Assembly (NCBI GenBank): GCA_017984435.1
Contig: JAGNZK010000004.1
Coordinates: 26,954-90,953 of the forward strand
From: Nitrosomonas sp.
GTDB taxonomy: Bacteria > Pseudomonadota > Gammaproteobacteria > Burkholderiales > Nitrosomonadaceae
DNA: 64,000 nt
Direction: 5' to 3'
Below the pieces are notes generated by a model, which had not been told where the DNA came from, did not search any database, and was given only the letters and a program-made list of their open reading frames with translations. Below are positions 38,477 through 46,493 of the stretch, piece after piece. The translations under genes were made by a program, and so were the position numbers. Each line of letters starts with the position of its first letter. Position 1 is the stretch's first letter.

Positions 38477-38686
38477 TGTCAAAACAGTCTTCAGGCTGCG
38501 GAGATTCTCTGGCAATTAAGAATTCGAGCTAATTTCGCCGAAGTGGCGAAGCATGATATTGAAGGAGTAGTGTATACTGCGGCTGAATCAATTTTGACCG
38601 GAAATATACGTAGGAACAAGCTGGTAAGTGCGACTTTGGAAGCAGATTTTACGAGATGCAAGGTTCTTGCTGCTGAAATGGAATGA
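38477..38686 (+). pseudogene. Possible decayed 69-codon reading frame
   Basis: Within the gap between the exbB-like gene and mlaA, one frame is open for 69 codons, flanked by TAA and TGA, and reads like protein (QAAEILWQLRIRANF, then LVSATLEADF, ending LAAEME). It lacks an ATG and a ribosome site. I cannot assign a family. It may be the tail of a lost gene, or chance. Confidence 0.3.
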
Positions 38687-38761
38687 TTACTGAATAACGG
38701 GTTGATAATGTGCGCTTGTCTTCACTGAGAGAAGCTTGAAGGTTGATTGTTTTATAAGTTA

Positions 38762-39586
38762 ATGAATGGGAATACTAGGATCTTGAGAAATACAAATTCG
38801 ATAATAAATCATAACTATCTGATTGTTATTGTATTATTTCTCTGTGCTGCAATTTTTCAGGGTTGTGCAACAACGTCAAAGAATAGTGATCAGGGTTTAG
38901 ATCCGATTGACCCACATGAGAAGGTTAATCGTGCCTCTTATGATTTTACCGATCGGGTGGATAGGGTGGTGTTTGAGCCCATTGTGAATACCTATATTGA
39001 TTATGTACCTAATGCAGCGCAACGATCTATCGGAAATTTCTATGATAACCTGTCGTATCCTAATGTCGTTTTGAATGCATTTTTGCAAGGCAAGGTAAAA
39101 CAGGGTTTCCAAGATAGCCTGCGTTTTTTTGTTAATTCGTCAGTAGGCTTATTTGGGCTTTTTGATATGGCTACTCATATGGGTTTAGAAAAGCATGATG
39201 AAGATTTTGGTCAAACATTGGGTGTATGGGGAGTGAATACCGGCTCCTATTTGTTTATTCCGTTTCTGGGGCCGAGCAGTGAACGTGATGTTTCAAGTAT
39301 TCCTGTCAGTATCTTTACCAATGTGCTTTTTTACGCTGGTCTTGCAGTGGGTACATCATTTGCTGCACCGCTAACTATTCTGGGTGCTATCGATAAGCGT
39401 GCGCGTTTATCCGGTCCGATGCGCATTCGGGATGAGGCCGCATTGGATCCCTATTTATTTGTACGTGAAGCTTCTTTGCAGCAACGTGAATTTCTGATTC
39501 ATGATGGTCAGCTACCATTAGATCTCTACTATGAGCCTTTTCAAGACAATCCCTTTGAGAAAGACAAAAAAAAGCAGGAATTGTGA
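38762..39586 (+). CDS. mlaA: MlaA (VacJ) outer-membrane lipoprotein
   Basis: A 274-residue lipoprotein of phospholipid transport that moves mislocalised phospholipid from the outer membrane to the MlaC shuttle. A long signal peptide ends in lipobox FQGC. The body has DPHEKVNRASYDFTD, NFYDNLSYPNVVLNAFLQGK and GVWGVNTGSYLFIPFLGPSS, all standard for MlaA. The start is uncertain: ATG 38762, or TTG 38747, which has a better placed GAAGG. It lies upstream of hopanoid genes, a common grouping. Confidence 0.9.
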   Translation: MNGNTRILRNTNSIINHNYLIVIVLFLCAAIFQGCATTSKNSDQGLDPIDPHEKVNRASYDFTDRVDRVVFEPIVNTYIDYVPNAAQRSIGNFYDNLSYPNVVLNAFLQGKVKQGFQDSLRFFVNSSVGLFGLFDMATHMGLEKHDEDFGQTLGVWGVNTGSYLFIPFLGPSSERDVSSIPVSIFTNVLFYAGLAVGTSFAAPLTILGAIDKRARLSGPMRIRDEAALDPYLFVREASLQQREFLIHDGQLPLDLYYEPFQDNPFEKDKKKQEL

Positions 39587-39727
39587 TCGGATTGAATCAA
39601 TCCTCTGATGATCTGAATTGTCAGATAGCGGTAGAAAAGAATCTTGATGTGGAAAATCAAATAAGAGTCAGCCACTGCTGAATATCCAGTGAGAAATTTG
39701 TAACAGACAGAGAGTATTTGGAAAAAT

Positions 39728-41737
39728 ATGGACAGGCTTCAGAGAATATCGAATGTATCGCAGCAACAAGGTGATTTTACTGCTAGTGATGAAATGAATT
39801 CATCGTATACAGCATCAGACCTGAATCCAGGGGAAGTCAGTACCGATGAGCTGGAGAAGAAATTTACGCAAGCTCGCGCGGCCATGTTGTCATTACAAAA
39901 TCCGGACGGGCACTGGTGTTTTCCGCTTGAGGCGGATTGCACCATCCCGGCAGAGTATATTCTGATGATGCACTTCATGGATGAAGTTGATGTTGTTCTG
40001 GAAAATAAAATTGCGCGTTTTATCCGTGATAAACAGGATATGACGCATGGCGGTTGGCCGCTGTATTACGGTGGTGCGTTTGACATCAGTTGTACCATTA
40101 AGTCGTATTATGCCCTGAAGCTGGTGGGCGATTCGACGGATGCTGCGCATATGGTGCGTGCACGAGAAGCTATTCTGGAACGTGGTGGCGCAGCAAAAGC
40201 CAACGTTTTTACCCGTTTGCTGCTGGCCATGTACAGTCAGATTCCGTGGCGAGGTGTGCCTGTTGTGCCTTCGGAATTGGTATTGCTGCCGAGCTGGTTT
40301 CCTTTTCACCTTAGTAAGGTTTCTTACTGGTCACGTACCGTGATGGTGCCTTTGTCTATTTTGTGCACAATGAAAGCATGTGCCGTTAATCCACGGCAAG
40401 TGCATATTCGTGAGTTGTTTATTGTTCCACCGGAAGAAGAAACGAATTATTTTCCAAAAGCGGAAACCCCGCTTAAGCGCATTTTTATGCTGGTGGAACG
40501 TATATTATCCCGTGTAGAACCCCGTTTACCTCAATCCATCAGGCAATATTCCATACGCCGTGCAGAAAGCTGGATTCTCGAGCGTCTGAATGGGGAATGT
40601 GGTATCGGTGCTATTTTTCCAGCCATGGTGAATGCGCATGAAGCTCTGACATTATTGGGCTATGCGTATGATCATCCCAATCGGGTGCAGTGCCGTAACG
40701 CGTTGCGCGGGCTGTTGGTCGATGAAGGAGAGCGCATTTGGTGCCAGCCATGTACCTCACCGGTCTGGGATACGGTGCTGACAAGCCTGGCGTTACAGGA
40801 GGATTCAACGACGGATCAGAAACCGGTGTTGCAAGCACTGGATTGGTTAGTGGAACAGCAGATTCTGGATGAACCCGGCGATTGGCGCGATAAACGACCG
40901 AATTTGCCGGGTGGCGGCTGGGCTTTTCAATATGCCAATCCGCATTATCCGGATTTGGATGATACCGCGGCTGTTGCTTGGGCGTTAGATCAGGGCGATG
41001 CACAGCGTTACCAGAAGACGCTGGACCGTGCAGCTAATTGGTTGTTTGGCATGCAATCGAAAAATGGCGGTTTCGCAGCTTTCGACATCGATAATACCTA
41101 TCATTATCTCAATGAAATTCCCTTTGCTGATCATGGTGCATTGATTGATCCGCCCACCAGCGATGTGACAGCGCGCTGCGTTGGTTTTCTCGGGAAATAT
41201 GGTAAGCAGCATCACCAGCATGCGGTGCTGCGCGGTATCAGCTTTTTGCTGCAGGAGCAAGAGTCAAGTGGTGCCTGGTTTGGACGCTGGGGTACTAATT
41301 ATATTTATGGTACATGGTCTGTCCTGGAAGCATTACAGTTGGCAAAATTCGATATGCAGCATACGTCGGTGTGCCGTGCCGTAAAGTGGTTAAATTCCGT
41401 GCAAAGAGCCGATGGCGGTTGGGGGGAAACGAACGATTCCTACCTGGATGATAAGCTGGCGGGTCAGTTTTCTGAGACCAGCACTGCGTTCCAAACAGCT
41501 TGGGCGGTACTGGGTTTAATGGCGGCCGGTGAAGTTAACAGTGAATCTGTACGCAAAGGCATCAGCTACTTGCTGCGCAATCAGTCAAGTGATCACTTAT
41601 GGGAAGACCCCTGGTTTACAGCTCCTGGTTTTCCGCGTGTTTTCTATCTGCGTTATCACGGTTATTCAAAATTCTTTCCACTCTGGGCGCTGGCACGTTA
41701 CCGTGCACTGACCAGAACAGTAGCTGCGTGTATGTAA
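39728..41737 (+). CDS. shc: Squalene-hopene cyclase
   Basis: A 669-residue enzyme that folds squalene into hopene for hopanoid membrane lipids. The catalytic acid motif is DLDDTA at residues 409-414. Many QW-type repeats are seen, including NPDGHWCFPL, KNGGFAAFDI, ESSGAWFGRWG and RADGGWGE. Length agrees with the family (about 630-670). The 3' end overlaps hpnG by 10 bp, implying coupled translation. Confidence 0.95.
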   Translation: MDRLQRISNVSQQQGDFTASDEMNSSYTASDLNPGEVSTDELEKKFTQARAAMLSLQNPDGHWCFPLEADCTIPAEYILMMHFMDEVDVVLENKIARFIRDKQDMTHGGWPLYYGGAFDISCTIKSYYALKLVGDSTDAAHMVRAREAILERGGAAKANVFTRLLLAMYSQIPWRGVPVVPSELVLLPSWFPFHLSKVSYWSRTVMVPLSILCTMKACAVNPRQVHIRELFIVPPEEETNYFPKAETPLKRIFMLVERILSRVEPRLPQSIRQYSIRRAESWILERLNGECGIGAIFPAMVNAHEALTLLGYAYDHPNRVQCRNALRGLLVDEGERIWCQPCTSPVWDTVLTSLALQEDSTTDQKPVLQALDWLVEQQILDEPGDWRDKRPNLPGGGWAFQYANPHYPDLDDTAAVAWALDQGDAQRYQKTLDRAANWLFGMQSKNGGFAAFDIDNTYHYLNEIPFADHGALIDPPTSDVTARCVGFLGKYGKQHHQHAVLRGISFLLQEQESSGAWFGRWGTNYIYGTWSVLEALQLAKFDMQHTSVCRAVKWLNSVQRADGGWGETNDSYLDDKLAGQFSETSTAFQTAWAVLGLMAAGEVNSESVRKGISYLLRNQSSDHLWEDPWFTAPGFPRVFYLRYHGYSKFFPLWALARYRALTRTVAACM

Positions 41738-42450
41738 CTGGCCTGGTGACGGCCTTGCGAGCTGAAGCCAGTTGCATCTCATCAACGCATATTCCATTTA
41801 ATGAAAAGATTAAGATCAACGACCACGCGGTTTTGTGGTTAAGTGGTATGGGTGCGCAGGCAGCACGAGCAGCGGCAGAAGGGCTGTGTCAGCACGGCGT
41901 TACCGCGCTGGTGAGTTTCGGTGTCGCCGGTGCATTGGATTCCAAATTAAAACCAGGTGATCTGGTGTTGCCGGATTTTATCCATGCCGATGAACAGTTG
42001 CCGGTTGCCGTGGCATGGCGCGATCGATTGCAAAGTTTGTTACCTGCCGATATCACTATTGTTAATGGGATATTAGCAAACAGCACAATTCCATTGACAA
42101 GTACAAAAATAAAGCTGGATCTGGCGCAGGCAACGAGCGCTTGTGCGGTGGACATGGAGAGCGGTGCAATTGCTGAAGTAGCCGCCACAGCAGGCATTCC
42201 GTTTATTGCTGTACGTGTCATTATCGATCCGGTGCAATTTTCGCCGCCGGAAGCACTTCTTGGTGCGGTGTATCCGGATGGTGGTGTAAATCCAGTGCGC
42301 CTACTTACATTATTGCTGAAACGTTCAGTGCATTTGAGCACACTGATGAAGATGGGAGCCGGTATGCGCACTGCACGAAAAACACTATCACGTGTGATTC
42401 AATCGGCCGGTGCTGGATTGGGTAGTTCAGCAGCCGATCGGTCTGTGTAA
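41728..42450 (+). CDS. hpnG: Hopanoid phosphorylase HpnG
   Basis: A 240-residue nucleoside-phosphorylase-fold protein that, in hopanoid producers, releases adenine from adenosylhopane to give ribosylhopane. It begins VTGLVTALRAEA, typical of the family, and has LVSFGVAGAL and AVDMESGAIAEVA. A longer upstream frame (from 41599) lies inside shc; GTG 41728 is chosen as the only start close to the conserved N-terminus. It follows shc directly. Confidence 0.88.
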   Translation: MYVTGLVTALRAEASCISSTHIPFNEKIKINDHAVLWLSGMGAQAARAAAEGLCQHGVTALVSFGVAGALDSKLKPGDLVLPDFIHADEQLPVAVAWRDRLQSLLPADITIVNGILANSTIPLTSTKIKLDLAQATSACAVDMESGAIAEVAATAGIPFIAVRVIIDPVQFSPPEALLGAVYPDGGVNPVRLLTLLLKRSVHLSTLMKMGAGMRTARKTLSRVIQSAGAGLGSSAADRSV

Positions 42451-42461
42451 AATTCAAGTTT

Positions 42462-44225
42462 CTACTGCGATTGCAGTTGCAGTGTAGCCAAACGCGCATA
42501 CAGTGCACTCGATTGCAGCAATTCGGCATGTGTCCCCAATGCATCCAGATGGCCATGATCGAGCACGGCAATGCGGTCGGCGGATTGTACGGTCGCCAGG
42601 CGATGGGCGATAACCAATGTGGTTCGATTGTGCATCAGTCGTTGTAATGCTTGCTGCACCCAATGTTCACTTTGCGCGTCCAGTGCGCTGGTTGCTTCAT
42701 CCAACAACAGAATCGGTGCGTCGGCCAACAGCGCGCGCGCAATAGTCAGTCGTTGTTTTTGTCCGCCGGACAAACCCAATCCTGAATCGCCCAGAAGCGT
42801 TTGATAACCTTGCGGCAGCTTACAGATGAAATCGTGCGCATAAGCTGCTTCGGCAGCAGCTGCCACTTCGGCGTCGGTTGCATCTGGGCGAGCATAGCGT
42901 AGATTGTCGCTAATGGTGCCAAAAAATAGCACAGGGTTTTGCGACACCAGTGCAAAGCACCGGCGTAAGGCAAAAAGATCCAAGTGTCGGATATCAATTC
43001 CTTCCAGTCTGATACAACCGGATTGACTATCAAAAAAGCGCAGCAGTAAATCAAACAGTGTTGATTTGCCGGCACCGGAAGGACCAACCAGTGCCAGCGT
43101 TTCTCCTGCCCGAATATGCAGTGTCAGATTATTGATGGCAAGTATCTCTGGGCGGGAAGAATAGGCAAAATGCAATCCATCAATCTCGATATTGCCGGAT
43201 ACTTTAGGCAATGGACAAGATTGCTCGGGAGATTGAATCAGATTAGGAGCCTGTAATAACTCCATCGTTCGTTCGGCAGCACCAGCGGCGCGTTGCAACT
43301 CGCCGATGACTTCCGAAATGGAAGCGACAGCCGAACCCACAATGACGCTATAGAAAATAAAAGCAGCTAGTTCACCACCGCTGATGCGACCTTCAATCAC
43401 ATCAATGCCACCTACCCATAGCATCAGACCTACCGCACCCAGCACCAATACGATGACAATAGTGACGAGTAGTGCGCGCTGCGTAGTGCGCTGTTTCGCA
43501 ACTGCAAAAGCTTCTTCCACTTGATCGCGAAATTTGTGCTGATCGATGGATTGGTGGTTATAAGCCTGGACTGTTTTGATTTGTCCGAGCACTTCGCCCA
43601 CATAAGCACCTACCGCAGCAATTTTGTCCTGACTTTGGCGCGACAGATGCCGCACCCGGCGGCCATATATCAGAATGGGCGCCACAACCAGCGGCACACA
43701 AATCATCACCAGCGCAGTCAGTTTTGCATTCGTGATGAATAACCAGATAATGCCGCCCAGCATCATAATCAAGTTGCGTAGCGCGAATGATACGGATGAG
43801 CCAATCACGGTTTGCAGTAAAGTCATATCAGCGGTCAGACGCGACTGAATTTCGAGGCTGCGGTTTTCCTCGAAAAACCCAGGATGCAGATGAATGAGAT
43901 GATTGAATACCTTGCGGCGGATATCCGCAATCACCCGTTCGCCCAGCCAGGTGACCCAGTAATAACGGGTAAACGTGCCAACAGCCAGGGCAATGACCAG
44001 CAGCAAGAATATCACTACATATTGACTCAACAGGTCTTTTGATTGTGTTGCTAAGCCTTGGTCGATCAGTAAGCGGATACCTTGGCCGATTGATAAGGTG
44101 ATCATTGCCGTAAACAATAACGCCAGCAAGCTGTAGATGACTTGTCGTTGATAGGGTGCGACAAACTGTGCCGCCATTTTGATGGCTTGCCAGCGAGTTC
44201 TGGGGTTAGGAAGATGATCTGTCAT
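42462..44225 (-). CDS. ABCB-type exporter (MsbA-like half transporter)
   Basis: A 587-residue half transporter. Residues about 1-320 form six transmembrane helices of the ABC_membrane type. The nucleotide domain has Walker A GPSGAGKST, signature LSGGQKQR and Walker B ILLLDEATSALD. It is convergent with hpnG, with an 11-bp gap. MsbA-like or multidrug function is possible. It lies next to an RTX protein gene but lacks the C39-like domain of type I secretion ATPases. Confidence 0.85.
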   Translation of the reverse strand: MTDHLPNPRTRWQAIKMAAQFVAPYQRQVIYSLLALLFTAMITLSIGQGIRLLIDQGLATQSKDLLSQYVVIFLLLVIALAVGTFTRYYWVTWLGERVIADIRRKVFNHLIHLHPGFFEENRSLEIQSRLTADMTLLQTVIGSSVSFALRNLIMMLGGIIWLFITNAKLTALVMICVPLVVAPILIYGRRVRHLSRQSQDKIAAVGAYVGEVLGQIKTVQAYNHQSIDQHKFRDQVEEAFAVAKQRTTQRALLVTIVIVLVLGAVGLMLWVGGIDVIEGRISGGELAAFIFYSVIVGSAVASISEVIGELQRAAGAAERTMELLQAPNLIQSPEQSCPLPKVSGNIEIDGLHFAYSSRPEILAINNLTLHIRAGETLALVGPSGAGKSTLFDLLLRFFDSQSGCIRLEGIDIRHLDLFALRRCFALVSQNPVLFFGTISDNLRYARPDATDAEVAAAAEAAYAHDFICKLPQGYQTLLGDSGLGLSGGQKQRLTIARALLADAPILLLDEATSALDAQSEHWVQQALQRLMHNRTTLVIAHRLATVQSADRIAVLDHGHLDALGTHAELLQSSALYARLATLQLQSQ

Positions 44226-44614
44226 AATGATTAATGAATTGGGAAAGAGGCCGGTGCATTATGAGTCATGAGGCGAGGTATGACCGGTTTTGATTGTGAT
44301 CGGTTTGTTGAAATGATTAAAGCCTGCCTATAATTTCTAACAGTTTAATTTATTTTCTTGTGCGCGGTGATAAAGATGGTTTTACCCAACAATTTGAAGT
44401 AGGTATGAAGATTTCTAAACTTGAGTTTTGCAGGAGATGAAACTAAAGCTATTGATCCTTACTACGAGGAGAGCGAATGGTGACTTGTATCTGTCACCGC
44501 GGATCAGGTGGAAGTGTAGTTTCTTGAGTAACCAGAGACTAATAAATATCGCTGTGAGGCGCTCGAATCAGATTTTTTGATTTGTTTCTGATTCTTGTAT
44601 AGCAGAATTTTAAG

Positions 44615-44645
44615 CCTTTGACACTGATGTGAAAAGTGTCAAAGG
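44615..44645 (-). terminator. Hairpin after the RTX gene
   Basis: CCTTTGACACT (44615-44625) pairs perfectly with AGTGTCAAAGG (44635-44645), a 9-nt loop between, directly after the stop of the RTX gene on the minus strand. The T tract beyond it is weak. The rest of the 434-bp gap (44226-44659) shows nothing else. Confidence 0.6.
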
Positions 44646-44659
44646 TGAGCCTTAATTAT

Positions 44660-45943
44660 TTACGCAATAACATCTAGATTTAATGAGAATGCAGCTTGTA
44701 CGCCTACCAGACTGACGGAGAAGTCTGCAGCACCGATAACATCTGCAACCATGATGTTTGTAGTACTGTCGAATGATAATTGAGCAAGTGCAAATGCCTG
44801 ATCTCCCGCGATAGTTTGATTTGCGTCTATGCCTGAGATGTCAATTTTGTCCCCTTCGCTCCAGGTGAAGTTGAAGATTGTATCTCTTGTAACTGCATTA
44901 GGGCTTCCGATCACTGAGTTGAACTTGAATGTATCTGCTCCCGCTCCACCTGTCAGGCTATCCTGACCTAATCCACCAAAGATGACATCATTGCCATTAC
45001 CACCATTGATGGTGTCATTGGCGCCCTCACCATCGATGGTATCATTACCGTCTCCGCCGTTGATGGTATCAGTGCCGCCACCGCCAAAGATAGTGTCAGC
45101 ATTTGTTCCGCCATTGATGATATTGGCAGCGCCGGTACCGGTAACGGTGTTGGGGCCATTGCCCATGTTGATATTCTCAAAATTGGTATAGCTTTCCCCG
45201 TCGAAATTGGTCAGTCCGGTTGTCATATTGATTGTATAAGGCCCATTCCAGGCTGTGTGGTCGATGGTGTCGATGCCTGTTCCGCCATCCATGGTTTCAT
45301 TACCTACACCTGAGAACATCAGATCATTGCCCGCATCCCCATTATAGGTGCCGCTATCTCCGTCGGCGTGAATGGTGTCGTTGCCATCGCCGCCATTCAA
45401 CGTATCAACGCCTGCGCCGCCATCAATGACGTCATTACCGCCCCCACCGCTGATGACATTGTTAGCGGCATTGCCGGTAACGGTGTCATTGCCATTGCCC
45501 ATGAGTGTATTTTCGAAATTGGTGTAGATTTCCCCGAAAAAGTTGGTCAGTCCGTTTACCATATTGAAAACATAGGTTCCATTGAAGGCCCGATGGTCGA
45601 TGGTATCGATGCCTGAACCTCCATCCATGGTTTCTCCACCATTAACCGACGAGAACATCTGATCATTTCCGGCATCGCCATTATAGGCTCCGCCATCGCC
45701 GTCGGAACGGATGGTGTCATTGCCACCGCCGCCGTTTAACTGATCAACACCCGCGCCGCCCGTTAGATTATCGTTGCCCGTGCCGCCGAAGATAATGTCG
45801 TTACCGCCGCCGCCATTGATGGTGTCATTGCCGCCTAAACCATTAATGGTGTCGTTGCCAGCGGTTGGAAAGCCGGAAACGCCGGCGGAAATAAAGCCCG
45901 GCGTGATCGTATTATTACCATTTGTTCCATTGATTAGTGCCAT
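44660..45943 (-). CDS. RTX-type calcium-binding repeat protein
   Basis: A 427-residue acidic protein made almost wholly of GGxGxD-type nonapeptides (for example GGNDTINGG and GGTGNDNLTGG) with no signal peptide and a C-terminal non-repeat domain of about 90 residues (IDISGIDAN...). This is the form of a type I-secreted calcium-folding protein. A 113-residue block is duplicated in tandem (residues about 64-176 and 177-289), each with DTIDH, NFEN and GNG cores. ATG 45943 follows AAGGAG; an upstream start is rejected. No HlyD/TolC homologue is nearby, so the secretion route is unknown. Confidence 0.85.
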   Translation of the reverse strand: MALINGTNGNNTITPGFISAGVSGFPTAGNDTINGLGGNDTINGGGGNDIIFGGTGNDNLTGGAGVDQLNGGGGNDTIRSDGDGGAYNGDAGNDQMFSSVNGGETMDGGSGIDTIDHRAFNGTYVFNMVNGLTNFFGEIYTNFENTLMGNGNDTVTGNAANNVISGGGGNDVIDGGAGVDTLNGGDGNDTIHADGDSGTYNGDAGNDLMFSGVGNETMDGGTGIDTIDHTAWNGPYTINMTTGLTNFDGESYTNFENINMGNGPNTVTGTGAANIINGGTNADTIFGGGGTDTINGGDGNDTIDGEGANDTINGGNGNDVIFGGLGQDSLTGGAGADTFKFNSVIGSPNAVTRDTIFNFTWSEGDKIDISGIDANQTIAGDQAFALAQLSFDSTTNIMVADVIGAADFSVSLVGVQAAFSLNLDVIA

Positions 45944-46493
45944 TTTGAATCTCCTTAAAATCAAATCACAAAATTAATTACCTGTTGATAGTCTTACTTC
46001 ATTGTGTGCTATCAACATCGTGAAAAAATATCTATCTAATATTAGCTTATGTAATTTCAATAGATCTGAATTACAGAATCATAGTAACTACCATAAATTA
46101 CAAAATCATGATAGCTGATATAAATCAATTAATATATAAAAAATATGCAAAAAATATCCTGAGAATCTTGGGGTAAGTATTCGAATCTTAGAGAATTTTA
46201 AGATCAGATTTCGTCCATAATTCGTTTATTGATATTGACCGTCAGCGAATGATGATGAAGCAAGTCACTTTTTTGCCGTCACATATGCTTTAAAATGGAA
46301 CTGTCGATGGTGACTTATTGCTACCAGTATGGTAACAAAATTGCGCTTTAGCCGGGATAAGTTGCTTGTAATAATTGCAGATTTACTTCGAAAAATATTA
46401 GATTCTATTTAATTTCTATCCATTAGAGTAATTCGATTCGGCTGGTGGGGTAATTCTGGTGAATATAAAACCCAAAACTACGAAATTATAAAA

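Noticed and set aside
44982-45880. Direct repeats that could suggest a CRISPR array
   Set aside because: The repeats are in frame and encode calcium-binding nonapeptides; there are no uniform repeat-spacer units.
45774-45977. Plus-strand frames opposite the RTX gene
   Set aside because: They mirror the GGxGxD repeats in the antisense strand, contain low-complexity proline/leucine text and have no independent support.
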